From NCBI RefSeq assembly GCF_009389715.1, contig NC_052407.1:9272475-9336474 (forward strand): a stretch of 64,000 bases of DNA, written 5' to 3'. The notes beneath the pieces are model-generated. The model made no database searches. It was not told where the DNA came from and saw only the letters and a program-made list of their open reading frames with translations. The stretch's first letter is position 1, and each line of letters opens with the position of its first letter. Positions 13,158-25,519 of this stretch are shown piece after piece. Source of the DNA: Phoenix dactylifera. Taxonomy: Eukaryota > Streptophyta > Magnoliopsida > Arecales > Arecaceae. A program made the translations under genes and the position numbers.

Positions 13158-16100
13158 ATGGAGCAGAATAAGGAGAACATGGCCGCGAAGCAGGAGACCG
13201 TCGTCAGCAACACCAGTGGCAAGCCCCCCGCCTCCAAGGACTTCGTCATTAATCTTGATGTGTGAGTATCCTCATCACCCCCCGTGCTTTTGTTTTTGTT
13301 GGTTTGGTTGGATGCCCTCATCGAAGGTGAAGTTGGGGATGAGATCTTGAGGTTGAAAAAATACCCAAACTCCATCCAACCCATATCCAATAGAAAAAAA
13401 ATATATTTATATATCTATAGAGACTTTTTTTTCTTCCTGTAGTCCAAAACTAAAATTTAGACTGGGTTTAAACAAACTCCTGGAAAATGCAAGCTAGATA
13501 GGCCAATAGATCCGATTCCTATAAAATTTTCAACATAATCTTGTGGGAATATCCAAACAGATTTTTTTTTCTGAAAAAGAACAAAATTCATGTTCTAGAA
13601 GGCAACAAACATTCATTGTGTACATTTTGTTCCAAAATTGGACAATTTTTTGATTAGATATTTAAACTGAATTTGTTAATTATGGTGCTAGAAGCCATGA
13701 TACCATTGACCGGAATAAATATATAGAAACGATAATTCTGCCATTTTTTTTTTTGTTATTCTTGATTATTCTAATTATTTTTCAAACTTTTATATAATTT
13801 CATATTTTCTTTGAAATTTTCGAACATTATAAAATCCTATATCATATATGGGTGTATATGTTGGCACACATGAGTGATATATTTTTGATGTATGTAATAG
13901 TTGGTCCCTCCATTGACTAGATCACGACTTTTAGTCCATGTTGAGTTGAATTCCAAGTCCCTAACCGCTATACATAGTTATATCACAATATATATATTGT
14001 TATAAATAATGTTGCATATATAGATAAAAGTATGTGCAGGAACATATAACTGTGTGAAGGGTTGATATAACTGTTTATAAGAACAATTATGAGTATATAT
14101 AATAAAAGTGTCTGTTACAAAGAATTAAATGCTAATGGTCAACAGACCATGTATTGAAATCCAATCAAAGAAAGGATCAGACCAGTTATTAAACTCCTCT
14201 ACATTTTTAATATTAACATATATTGTCAAAAGAGTTGCATATAGACTGCACAACCATGCTAAATAAGTTGTATATGCAACTTGTATATAGCCTAACCAAA
14301 CATAGTAACTACATGTAGGGAAAAATATGAGGTCAAGAGACCACATCTCTATATAAAGCATTGATTATAATAATTTTGATGTCAAACTATTGATGCAGTG
14401 GAGACCCAACCATGTACGAATCATTTTGGAAAGGGATGGGGGATCAAGGGGCCATCACCATTCCGAGTTCGCAGACGATAAGTTATTTCTCAGATGTGAC
14501 CAACTTTTGCTGGTTTCTTGAACCCGAGTTTGCTCGAGAGATACGACGCCTTCACAAGCTAGTAGGCAATGCTGTGACCGAGGATCGACACCTAATCGTC
14601 GGCACCGGCTCGAGCCAGCTCTTGCAAGCTGCGGTCTATGCTTTATCACCTTCGGATACCACTGACCAAATGAATGTGGTGTCTGTCGTCCCATACTACT
14701 CGGTAATCTCTACTTGCGTTGCACCAAATTTGATAATTAGGTAAAACATATGACTAGCAATAAATTAAAGGGTATTAGTTCTATCTAAGATAAGGTTTAT
14801 GAAAATAAAACTAATCATTAAAAGTAATATTGATATCCGGATGGCCAATTTTGCGGCCTCCCTTATTATCAAGAAAAAAATAATAATATTGCTATGAACT
14901 AAAAATTACCGAATATTTTTTTGGTAATGTTTGCATATATGTAATTGTTCTTTAAAAAATAATATTGCTTTGCCATTTTATTGCCAAGAAAAATGTTTAA
15001 CAAGAAAGAAATGACAAAGCAATATTTTGAATATCATACATTTGTTGAGTCTCAAAAGTTTAGATTGAACAAAAAAAGATCAATAATATATATCAGGCTT
15101 AGAACCCTTCATATTTTCTATCTATATAGGAGTTGATATTTTGTACTTCAGTTTATTTTAAAGTATTTGCTTCAAACACTTAGGAATGACTACTATATAT
15201 CAAATTTATATAGATACGTGAGAAAAATATAAAAAGCTAGAAGAATTGACCCTCTTTTTTTTTAAGACATAAAAGAATATGACACTTCAGCAAGTATCCA
15301 CACTTTATACTTGCACTGGTGTCCATATCAAAGAGTATGTAATTGATGTGAGGGGGTTCCCATTACTTTATTTAAAAAGAATTGCCCTACAAAGTTACTG
15401 AAAGTTGGATAGAGATCAACCATGATGCACTCATTACTTTTTCCCCGAGTAAATATTTGATTAATGGATTCATAACCCGATTGAGTTAATTAGCCTTATA
15501 TAAATTAGTTGCTATGTTGTTTTCCAACAAGCCATTAAATCTAATTTAAGTAGTATAAGAGAATGGCTCTTCTCCAACTAGGTGTCAGTATTTGTTTTTC
15601 ATCTAAATTTTTTATGTAGCTATTCTTCATTTGTCTCATTCATAGTTTCATTGTCTCAGCTTCTGATAATTCTTTTTTTTTTTTCTGAGGGGAGAGCTTC
15701 TGCTAATTCTCACAATATCTCCCATCAATTTATCTTCTAGTAATTTTATGTTGGAAAAGCCTTAATACAATATGTTTTGTTTAGTTTTGTACACAAGATC
15801 TATAGCATACTAAAGGCCTATTTGGATATTTCTAGAGAATTAGGCTAAAAATCCTACAGAAATATATCCTATTGGTCTATATGGCTCTCATTTTCTAAAG
15901 ACCCATCAAATCCTAGTTTAAATTCTAGCCTATGGGCCTATTGGTCTGCAAGAGAAAAAAAATCCATAGAGATCATTTTTCTCTTCCTATGGGATTTGAG
16001 CCAGGATATATTTGGTTGATTGAGCCATTCTTAAATGGGTGGTCTTAGCCACGAATTTTGGTAGGATATTCAGTCCAATCCTGCTGGATTATCGAAATTG

Positions 16101-17695
16101 ACCCTAATATGTTCTAACTTAGTTTAATTTCAAATAGACACGACCTATGGATATGATGATAGCCCTAACGATCTGCTGACTTGACAAGACTGCATAAATT
16201 AGGGAGCATAGATGATTCAGCTTCCCTTGTGGTTTTAGATTGATAAGTTGCTGGAAAATAATTTTTCCTGATCAAATTTAACAAACTTTTCAATTGCAGT
16301 CATATGCACCACTGATGGATTACCTTCGATCTGGACTTTTTCGATGGGCTGGCGATGCATGCACATTTAAGGGTGATGCATATATTGAGTTGGTTTGTTC
16401 TCCTAGCAACCCTGATGGCTTTCTAAGGCAAGCATTCTTGAAGTCTGAGGGTGGGAAGACAATCCATGACCTGGCCTACTATTGGCCTCAATATACACCA
16501 ATTACTAGCCCCGCAGATCATGACATCTCGATCTTTACTATCTCAAAGAGCATTGGCCATGCTGGATCTCGTCTTGGGTAGCTATGCCTCTTCAATTTCT
16601 ATTTTTCATAAAATTAGGATGGTTTCTTTTCAATAATCTATGGTTAAATTGAATGAGGCAAACTTCTCTAATTTGGTTGTGGTCCTTGTTAAACAGGTGG
16701 GCTCTAGTGAAGGACGCTGCTGTTGCTCGGAAGATGACCAAATTTATAGAGCTAAGCACAATTGGAGTGTCCAAAGTCTCACAGATTCGGGCAACAAAGA
16801 TTCTTAAAGTAGTCTCGGATAGCTATGAGCATCCAATCCCTGGAAACCCAGACAAGCTCTTCGATTTTGGCCGGCGTCTTCTAGTCGATCGGTGGAAGAA
16901 GTTACGAGAAGCTGTCAAAGCCTCAGGCATCTTTAGCTTGCCGGAGTTCCCATCTGAAACTTGCAAGTTCACCGGAGAGAAGGCTGAAACTCTTCCTGGT
17001 ATGTGATTGTAGTTTTTAAAACTTACCTGTTTCTCATGTTCAAAATTGGAAGTGCAAGTTAGATTAGACTTTGATAAATATTTCGTAAGCTAGTTTGCTT
17101 CTGCTTCGCTCTACATACCAGTCGCTTTGGTCTCATCAATGTATGAGATCCTATTTATATACACCATCATCTCCTTATGAATACGTTGATTTTTCACTAT
17201 TTAAAATATAAATACCTAAAATTTTGGCACGCATATCGAAGGAGTACAGCATACTCGATCTCCATCTCAACTTAATTACTCTTGTCATGTTTTAAATACC
17301 ATGTTTAGGTTATTATCATGAATAGAATAATTGTTCAGGTGTTCTTTCTATGAAAATTCCTTGATTAACTTGTTGACTTCCGAAGAAAACTATCTATGAC
17401 TAGTCTAAGTTGCTAGTTTATTTGATAGAAGTAACATAAATTTCGGCTTCTTATATTTGAATTAAGTTTCTCTGTTCTTCTTCATTTTTTTTAATCCTTT
17501 TGTTTTACAGCCTTTGCATGGTTGAAATGTGAAAAAGAAGGAATAGAAGATTGTGCGAGCTTTTTAAGGACCCACAAGATCCTTACTCGAGGTGGGAGTT
17601 ATTTTGGAGCAAGTCCCAACTATACCCGAGTTAGCATGATAGATCGAGATGAGACATTTGATCTTTTCACTGAAAGGCTTTCGTCCCTTCATTGA
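13158..17695 (+). CDS. TAA1/TAR-type L-tryptophan:pyruvate aminotransferase, copy B
   Basis: Five exons, 13158-13261, 14399-14702, 16300-16577, 16697-16998 and 17511-17695, encode 390 aa with the same splice phases as copy A. The two proteins differ at only five residues (A to B): L57P, Q98R, P123T, R148G and N293D. P57, R98 and G148 are what the TAA1/TAR family normally has, so B is the better-preserved sequence. All catalytic landmarks are present: SPSNPDG 170-176, K219 in [12 protein letters not shown]227 and R369; the K-x-T-G-H threonine is again Ile221. Expected role is indole-3-pyruvate synthesis from Trp for auxin production. Exon 1 is identical in both copies, which argues for recent duplication or gene conversion. 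Confidence 0.91.
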
Positions 17696-19080
17696 GCTCC
17701 TGCTTGTTGTTGATGACAATACATTCTTTTCACCTCGGTGGGAGCATTACTTCCCTAATGTTGGAGACGTCAAAATATTTATTAGCAGCATTTAGCTAAA
17801 TTACTTCTTTGGCACCACTCTCCCCGGGGCTTATATACCAACTAACAAGCACTGAGAGTGAGGCATGTTGTTAACGGCAAATTGTAATTGTACTGGCATT
17901 TTTTGGATAAATAACTACTTGGGGTGTTTATCTTTCTTAGAGACTTTTTCATTTGTTTCATTTATTATGATGGTGTTTTTGACTTTACGACTACTTCTCT
18001 GTTATGTTTGATTAAAGCCAACATGATTGCAGTGACTGGTTCAAGGCTTCACTGCTTAGAAAGGTGGCCCAATGGCCCATTTTCCTAGAATGAGGGGCTC
18101 TGTGAGTGTCGTAAGCAAATTCTCGGTGTCATGAACGAGAACCATCGACAACAAAAGAAGAGCCAGTGGGTTCTAAAACTGCTAAAGAACTAACAAGATC
18201 TAGAGCTAAAACTAAATATGTTCTGAATCAAAAGAAACTTCATATTAAAATGTTAGAAACAAGATTCAAAATATTAAGAGCCGGTATATAGAGAACTTGG
18301 AAGGGAGAAAACTCAAACTCAGGTAGTGGGGATCCAGAGTCATGTTAGGAACCTAGGAAAGGAAAAAGACCATTTCTACGTATATACTTTTTTCTCTCAA
18401 TGAACCTTTTGTTTATCCATAAAAAAAGTAACCATCAGAAAACAAAAACTTCTCTTTAAGAAGTTACTTTTTCAGGATGTGGAGGTTACTTTTTTATCCC
18501 AAACTTATTAATTTTGGGAGGGGGGATTGAACTTGGGCTGAAAACTTAAAAAGAGGAAGAGTGTGTTGATGCAACCAATTATGATGTGGCAGAAACCTTA
18601 CTATGGAACATACAATATAGAGCGGATGATAGTTGGAAGAGGAGCAGGCATAATTACTCTCTTCTACGGCCAGAAAATAATATCTTGACTGGCCACTCCA
18701 GGGATACATCTCTTACATGCTCATTGGGAAATCCTACTTAGCCACTAAATGGGAAAGGAGAGAGAATAGAGAGAAAGATTCTCATTAATCAGGAATTTAA
18801 GTATCTCAAGTATAATTATATGATAAGCCTCAATGGGGATATTTATAAGTAGTAAAAAATGATTCTTTTCTTCAACTTTTTATTGTAGAATTTCAAGCTC
18901 CATTCTAACTCGAAAAGCTCTAACTATTAACTTTTTTTATAACATCAAAACTTGTCATAGAGAAAGATTATAAAAATCAAAACTAACATCAAACTTTTCT
19001 AAGTTTCGAGACCCATATGTACGGGACCCATGATTTGTATTGTCGGGACGTGTGATCCGGGCGGTCAGAATGCACGACCC

Positions 19081-21136
19081 GTACAGCAACATATGCACTC
19101 TAGGCACTCCGGCATCGTTGCTGAGAGTGTCGGTGGTTCACCTAGTTGAGATTTTTACTAGCCAGGGAATCAAAAAAATCCATGTTCTAGTTGTTAATGA
19201 CACACAAACTATCTGGTGAATTGGAAAGTAATGTGGCTCATTCTAGCCCATTAATCTAAAGATAAGGGTTTAATGGTTGAACAAAAAGCCAATTACATCA
19301 CAAATAAAAAGAGACTTATTGCTGCCAAAAATCCTACAATTTTTTTGGTCCCAGTAGATTCTATGCAAAAGTTCAATCATGCTATGATATTGACAACTCA
19401 AAGCCAGGACTATCTACTAAAAACTCCTTGGGAAAAATATTTTCCTAGTTCTTTTTTTTTGTATATACATTGTAAGGTTCCTTATGCTTTCTACGAAAAA
19501 GTTATTTTTTCTCAATACTTGTTAATCAACCGCTTATCTCTTCATGAGTTGTATCCCACCTCAACTTCCTTTCTTCAACATTTTGTGAATCACAAATAGT
19601 GAAAAAAAGTACTTTCTATGTTCCCTGACTAATCCAGCAAGCGTTGTGTTGGAGTTAGTATACAATTTGTGTATCTGATAGTTAGAGCTTGACTCAAGCA
19701 GTTAATATACAAAACAAAAGTTGGTAATTTTATTTTTAAACAATGGCTAATCTACTTCGGATGTGCAGTTTAATGAAAAGGTCAGGATTGGGACTAAAGA
19801 AACAATAGAACCTTCGGAAGGCAAGCTTCTTGGTGACTAATATTATCCTCAAGAATATCAAGGTTTCCATGTCAAAATGGGTTTCTATTGCTTCTTCTAA
19901 ATTATCTTCTAAACTTGTATCTGTCGATTAGTTATGCTTCTTAAAACTATTTTGTAAACATTTCAATTCTATTGAAATGAATTGAAGGGTCTCCCAACTT
20001 TCCTCTCCAAAAACTCAAGAAAGAAAAAGAAAAAGAAGTAGGAAATTTTTAAATGTTCAATACTTATGGATATAAGGTGTTTTAAACAATTAATTAAGAA
20101 ACTTTAGATTTCTTTTTTTTTTGGTAAACAAACTTTAGATTTCTTTAATGAATTCAAAAGACATGAATGAAGCTATAATTTCATTTTCTGACAGCCCTTT
20201 ATGGCCTAAAAAATAGGATTGCATGAAACATCTATTTATCAAGTGAATGTGAAAGCAAGGAAATTTTGGTGTTATGCACCACCTAGCAAGGTAGAAGCCT
20301 TTTCTTGTAAATTAGAGGTAATGCATATTTAATTGTTTTCTCTAGTGGGTTATAATTCATATAATTTATGGTAACTTTTGTTATAGTTATATATTTCCTT
20401 CATCCTTGGATATGTTTTAGTTTGTGAATCACCAAAACCAATAACTCTCATTGCATGTCATCTCCATGGAAAAAGATATTAGGGGGAAAACTTGGTCACT
20501 TTGGAAAAGGATATTATTTATTAGTTCAACTCTGCCGCACTAAAACTAGGGGTTCAACTTTATCATGGAATTTTTTCGATTCTCACAAATAGATTCTACA
20601 TCTTTCTCCATGAAGTGTGATCCATTTGCCTCATACATATATCAAAAAAGAACCTTTCAATATTTAAATTTATGGTTACAATGTAAACCTACATATTGAC
20701 ATCTTTAAAGTGATCAAAAATTATATAGGACAATTTGGATTCTTTCTTTGATGATACTCTTTAGTCTTGAGCTATATGCGTTGATCACGAAGTTTCAAAT
20801 TGCTGATTCATTGGACTTTTGTATTTTAACTATCATCATCTTTTCAAATATATACAGAAAGCATGGATATGTATCAGAGTCTATGAAGGTTTATTATGAT
20901 AGTTTCTAGGATAGGCTGGCATTGACTAGGGTTGTATAAAACTTTAGCCAAGAATAGTAGTAAGAAGATTGAAATGTAGTATGATGTTCTATGTTGCTAG
21001 TAATATGCATTACAAAGAGGAACTTACAACTGAATGACAGAAAAGCTCAATCTTCTTTATTTATGTCCAGGCAATTAATAAGTTGGGAAATTCATCAAGG
21101 CATTTGGTATGAGAAGGTCATCCTAAGATCAACAGT
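19081..21136 (+). repeat. Tandem unit 3, left part (5' flank only)
   Basis: Matches 1-2045 and 9522-11580 along its length, more diverged than units 1 and 2 are from each other. It stops in the target-site duplication ACAGT (21132-21136) of the Ty3 insertion and resumes at 25259. No gene is present in this stretch. Confidence 0.9.
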
Positions 21137-21564
21137 TGATGTAGCACCAGTGCGGGGGAAGAGGAGAAGAAGGAAGAACAAGAGAAGGAGAAGGAAGAAG
21201 AGGTTGTAGAGACGCAGGAAGAATAGAGAAGGAGAGGAGAAGAAGAGAAGAAAGAACGTAGGGAAAAGAAATTCTTAATCATTCATTAAACCCTAATCAT
21301 GAAAATAGTTCCCTATATATAGGGCCCAAATACACAACTTGCATAAACCCCCCTTACACAGAAATAAATCCTAATGAACCCACAAATAACACAAATAAGC
21401 CCTAAAATGCAAATAAGCCCAGAAATAAAATAAACCACAAATAAACCCTAGAATGCAAATAAGCCCAAAAATAAAATAATAAAATAAATATGCAAATAAA
21501 CGAGTCTGGCTCAATCCGGAGGCTCAGGATCATCTGGATGAAGGGCTCTGATGTCCCCATCAAC
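21137..21564 (-). repeat. 3' LTR of the minus-strand Ty3 element
   Basis: About 428 bp, beginning TGATGGGGACATCAG and ending GCTACATCA on the minus strand. A TATATATA promoter core lies at 21321-21314 inside a palindromic ggccctatatataggg block, and the 156 bp from 21292 to the LTR end match the truncated upstream LTR. The start closely resembles the LTRs at 31981 and 39348, so these elements are relatives. Confidence 0.85.
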
Positions 21565-23115
21565 TCCTCCCGGGTGAGAAAAACTCGACCCCGTCGAGTA
21601 CAGGTCTAGCCGGCTGTCGTACTGCTCCAGAAGATCGGGGTCAATGCGCTGCAACTGTGCTTTGGAAATCTACGTCACATCAGACTTTGGTCGACCTTTC
21701 CACCGAACAAGGTAACGTTGGTAACCACCGTTCCTGCTTGAAATAACCTGCTCATCCAATATATGTTCTATTTGTTCTCTGCGTGCATGAAATTTGGGAG
21801 GTGGTGGCTTAACAGCAGGTAATAGGGCAGGGTATCCAACATAGGCAGGTATATCAATAAAGGGGTCAGAAAGCAGGAATATTATCTTTTTGTATGGGAC
21901 TAAATCTTCAATATTAAATGTCGCACTAATCCCATAGTCATCAGGAAGATCCACAACATATGCATTCGAACTGGTTTTCTTTAAGATTTTGAACTGTTCT
22001 GCACTACAAATTTGCAATTTCTTAAACGTTTCCGAAGAAAGTCGTGCAAACCTAATTCTTATCATGATGTAATCTCTTTCACTTAACTCATTATAACGTC
22101 TGTGTAAATCAGCAAAGAATTTATATTTTAAGTTATTAAAGTGACTACAATTGCTGATTTCTCGATGCAATGAATGTGGATGTGATACAATTGATTGTGC
22201 AGACTCAAAGACTCTATACTGATGAGACATGAAAAACAGGTCTATGGGTTGCCTAAGTTTGTAATCATGCACTACTTCGAATGGACTCATACCTATGGAC
22301 TTGTTAACCGAACTATTACATGCAAACTCAACTGTCGGTAACATTAAATTTCAGGTCCTAGCATATGCATTCGGTCTGAGCCTATGATGTAGAAGGTTGG
22401 GCAGAGATGCTCCGGGAACTAGATCGATTGCGCGTTGGATATCATGCATTGGAGAAAGTGCATCCGGAAGATCATCAGGGAGTGCATCAGGAAACTCCTC
22501 TAGAAGGGAAACTACTACCGGGGAATGTTCAAGGTTGGACTCCGCATGGGTAACTTTAGCTACAAGTGCCAATTCAGATGATTGGCTCTCAATATCTGTC
22601 ACTACCTCTTCCACAGTTGTGATGTGAAGTGGCTTGGTTGTACTTAGATCACTAGTCTCCCTTTGGGAATCATTTTGGACAAAGTCTAATTCTGTAGGTT
22701 CGTCTTCAAAGTCTTCTTCATAGTCTTCTATATTTGGTTCATAGACTTCTTCGACATATTCGGCCTCTTGGTTCCTAACTTCTGGTTCAGTAATCGGGTA
22801 GGTCTTAGTGGAACATTGGGGCGCTATATAGCCGAATTGTTGACACCTAGAGTATTGAGTTTGGTGCCTAGGAGAGTAGGGAAGGACTACAGGTGGTGCG
22901 ACCAAACCGATTTTAGGTTGGGCTGTAACAGGGGTTGGCGATTTAGGGGTCCTAGAATGTTGCACGAGCTCACGGATCTCTTGTCTGAATTCTTTGTATC
23001 CAGCCCGTATGGCAACGATCTGTTCTAAGACAGACCTCAAAATGTCGGAATCCAAGGTAGCTACAGGGGTTTTAGGTTGATTGAAATAGTACTCCACATC
23101 ACTACAGGTTGGCAT
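21565..23115 (-). pseudogene. Fused gag-N / zinc knuckle / RT-N / integrase-C / chromodomain frame
   Basis: Starts at the ATG at 23115 (MPTCSDVEYY). 254 codons give gag N-terminus, a degenerate knuckle (RCQQFGYIAPQC), an acidic linker (EEVYEPNIEDYEED) and the first residues of RT (LHHRLRPN). The frame then passes a TGA and continues unshifted for over 220 codons of integrase C-terminus (LPTVEFACNSSVNKSIGMSP) and chromodomain-like sequence (ILDEQVIS…YQRYLVRWKGRP). The TGA and the TAG that ends the second block both sit where related copies have TGG (Trp), so one uninterrupted frame probably existed. Compared with the full-length element at 31981-39725, capsid and protease are cleanly missing, as is everything from early RT to mid-integrase. 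No enzyme activity is expected. Confidence 0.85.
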
Positions 23116-25086
23116 GCAATGATGACACTGGGTGAAGATGTGAAATGCAGTGTCACTAATGAAACCCTAATAAATATGATGCAAGATCAAATTTGATGCA
23201 GGACAACCTACTAATGCAATCTATTATGATTTCAGAAATCAGCAAGTCTTCACAATAATAACTTAAAATTTAAATGTTGCTGATTTTTACTTTGGTTATT
23301 CAGAATTAAGGATTAAGATTATTCAATTTAAGAAATTAGATTGCAATCAAGTAGTACAGTTGTTCTGATCCTAAATCAATCTGATCGAAGAATGTTGAGA
23401 AGCATCCAGTTGTTAGGGTGTGCTAATTTAATATTTAGATTTTAACAAGGCAAATATGATGGGTTTGAAAGTAGGGGTTCTATGCTCTGAATTTTGACAA
23501 CAATATAAATTTTCAAGTATATGGCTATCATGCAAGAGAACTAGAACATAATTAAATGAACAAATCCAAGAAAAATGGAAACCTATCACCTGTGGTGGAT
23601 GCAGTCAACCAGAATGGTGCGTTCGAGGTCTGGGGCGACTATCAGAAGCGAAGTGCAGCTGATGGGCTTGAAAAGGAAGGAGGGAGGGGTGGTGTGGCCC
23701 CCCTGGAGAAGAAAAGGCCCGTTGAAAGGGGCTCTGCAGTGGCCCGGCCTGCTGACTTGGGCTCGTGAGAGAGAGTCGGGGCAGGCTCCTGCTGCGTGGG
23801 CCTGGGTCGGCCCGTGTTGACTTTAGAAGGAGGGTGGGAGGCGCGTGGGATCGGCCAGATAGGAAGGGGTTTGAGGGGAAGAGGGGCGGCGGAAGGTGAC
23901 AGGGGTTCGAGATGGGGACGACCGGCGGCGGAGCAGAGGAGGCGGCATGCAGGTGGCGGCGGTCTGGTGCAGCGGCAAACGGAGGGCAAGCCGGAGGCGG
24001 CGAGGGCTTTGGTGGAGGGGATGGCGATGGGAGTTCGGAAGGTGGCGGCGAGGCAGAGGCAGCAGTGGGCGGCGTGCGATCGGAGAAGAAGCGGTGGGGG
24101 TGGCGAAGGCGGCCAGGCGGAGCGGCGTGGTGGAAGAAAAACTCGGATCGGCGGTTGCGAGGGTGGCAAGACGAAGGCGGCGCTGCGGTGGAACGGCGAC
24201 GGCGGTCGCGGCAAGGACGGGCGGCGCTGTGGACGGCCGCGGTGACGAAGGCAGACGAAGGCGGTGGCAAGGCGGCGAGGCGGGCGGCGACGGCGGACGA
24301 AGGCGGTGGCGAGGGTGCTCACGGTGAGGAAGATGAACAGGTACCTTCTTTTTTTTTTTTTCTTCTTTTTTTTTCTTTTTTTTTCTTTTTCCTTTTCTCT
24401 TCTTTTTTTCTTTTTTTTTTTTTTTTGCACGCACGTGCGGTCACGTGCGGAGCTGTTTTGGGGACCCGGGTTACCGGATTCGGGTTAACGGGTTTTGTGA
24501 CTTACCCGTTAATCCTTTCTTCAACTTCCCGATGGTTTCGGAGAGGGTTTTCCGACCCTTGCGGCGGCGGCTGCGGGGTGGGGCGGCAATCACGGGCGGC
24601 GGCCGGTCACGAGCTCCGGCTGGTGGCGGCTGCGGACTTTTGGCGACAGACAACGGCCGGCCACGGGTTGTTCCACGGCGGCAGTCTCTTTTGCGGACCC
24701 GGCGCAGGCGGCCGGTGGCAGACGCGGGCGGCTCGGGTGGGGTGCTCGTCGGCAAAGTTTGACGGTGGGGAGGCGGCGCAATGCGGGATGATGGTGGCCT
24801 CGGGCACGGTGACGGGTGGAAAGAGGAGGAGCAGCCGCAGGGGTTTCCCCCTTCCTTTTTTTTTTTTTTTTACTTTTGTGCGGGAGCCGAGAGAAGCTCG
24901 GTGAACCAGGGTTGTTCCCCTCTGTCCCCTTTTGTGCAAACTGAGAGGACAAGAAATCCTTTTTTTTTTTTTTTTTTTTGGTGAGCGGACTGACAGAGGA
25001 AGGGGCCTGTTCTTGTTGTTGATGGTAACCGAGAGAAAGAAAAACTGTTGATGGATCGGGGTTTTGGCAATAGAAGCAAAACCGAT
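23116..25086 (-). other. GC-rich leader of the minus-strand Ty3 element
   Basis: About 2 kb between primer site and gag start. The first part matches the leader of the plus-strand full-length element at 32383 onward. The middle (23600-24800) is strongly GC-rich with ggcggc/gacggcgg runs, and overlapping ORFs of 140-330 codons open in several frames on both strands, all low-complexity (Pro/Arg/Ala or Gly/Arg rich) and interrupted by T/C tracts. I read these as composition-driven ORFs, not genes. Confidence 0.7.
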
Positions 25087-25102
25087 TGCTCTGATACCAA
25101 GT
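25087..25102 (-). other. Primer-binding site of the minus-strand Ty3 element
   Basis: On the minus strand, ACTTGGTATCAGAGCA follows the LTR terminus directly. TGGTATCAGAGC is the usual plant retrotransposon site complementary to the 3' end of initiator-methionine tRNA. Confidence 0.85.
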
Positions 25103-25258
25103 TGATGTAGCACCAGTGCGGGGGAAGAGAAGAAGAAGGAAGAACAAGAGAAGGAGAAGGAAGAAGAGGTTGTAGAGACGCAGGAAGAATAGAGAAGGAG
25201 AGGAGAAGAAGAGAAGAAAGAACGTAGGGAAAAGAAATTCTTAATCATTCATTAAACC
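25103..25258 (-). repeat. 5' LTR lacking U3 (R-U5 only)
   Basis: 156 bp matching 21137-21292 of the 3' LTR. It ends at 25258, and the next five bases are the target duplication ACAGT, so the truncation is the insertion end and not a later deletion. The first base corresponds to 21292, 29 bp downstream of the start of the TATATATA in the intact LTR, which is where transcription should begin. Confidence 0.85.
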
Positions 25259-25310
25259 ACAGTGATGATGGTAGAGGTAACGAGATCACCATATTTGGTT
25301 GTACCATATA
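25259..25310 (+). repeat. Unit 3 flank, resumed after the Ty3 insertion
   Basis: Reads acagtgatgatggtagaggtaacgag and on to accatata, matching 2038-2090 of unit 1. At 25311 it changes to ctacaaaagaaataat…ttttttggcactttt, which is absent from the other units and faintly resembles the terminal sequence of CACTA transposons (CACTACAAGAAA). Confidence 0.75.
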
Positions 25311-25349
25311 CTACAAAAGAAATAATATTTTTTGGCACTTTTAGTCTTT

Positions 25350-25519
25350 GGCCAGCGTCTTCTAGTCGATCTGTGGAAACCTAGACAAACTCTTTCGATT
25401 TTGGCCAGCGTCTTCTAGTCGATCTGTGGAAGAAGTTACGAGAAGCTGTCAAAGCCTGAGCATCTTTAGCGTGCTGGAGTTCCCATCTGAAACTTGCAAG
25501 TTCACCGGGGAGAAGTCTG
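25350..25519 (+). pseudogene. Relic of the third TAR gene (part of exon 4)
   Basis: Matches exon 4 of the TAR genes from about codon 279 to codon 326 ([14 protein letters not shown]… to …CKFTGEKAE). The segment ggccagcgtcttctagtcgatctgtgga occurs twice (about 25354 and 25404), a roughly 50-bp internal tandem duplication. There is also an inserted T in the LFDF codons and the change to aaagcctgagcatc, which shifts the frame. Exons 1-3, the rest of exon 4 and exon 5 are gone. The right edge runs into Sirevirus LTR sequence within the shared letters gtctgaaa. Confidence 0.9.

Larger units (their letters stand above)
9522..19080 (+). repeat. Tandem unit 2 of the TAR array (complete)
   Basis: A complete copy of the roughly 9.5-kb unit. 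Feature-to-feature offset from unit 1 is 9523 bp through exon 2 and 9544 bp from exon 3 on, so only about 21 bp of net indel accumulated in intron 2. Differences are scattered substitutions and homopolymer changes, more in introns and flanks than in exons. The non-genic parts (9522-13081 and 17696-19080) hold nothing recognisable apart from the LTR-like piece at 12101-12381. Confidence 0.95.
21137..25258 (-). mobile_element. Ty3/gypsy chromovirus-like element, internally deleted, minus strand
   Basis: A 4122-bp insertion flanked by perfect 5-bp repeats ACAGT (21132-21136 and 25259-25263); removing it and one repeat restores the unit sequence found at 2030-2060. Read on the minus strand: an upstream LTR lacking U3 (25103-25258), a tRNA-iMet-type primer site, a long GC-rich leader, one gag-to-integrase fusion frame, and a complete 3' LTR (21137-21564). 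Capsid, protease, most of RT, RNase H and the integrase core are missing. Family placement rests on pol order and a C-terminal chromodomain-like stretch. Confidence 0.93.

Noticed and set aside
23600..24900. Long overlapping ORFs (up to 330 codons) on both strands in a GC-rich stretch
   Set aside because: Low-complexity translations in several frames at once, inside the leader of a retrotransposon; composition explains the open frames.
25087..25102. tRNA gene
   Set aside because: Only the 12-15 bases complementary to the tRNA 3' end are present; these are primer-binding sites (also at 26829 and 32368).
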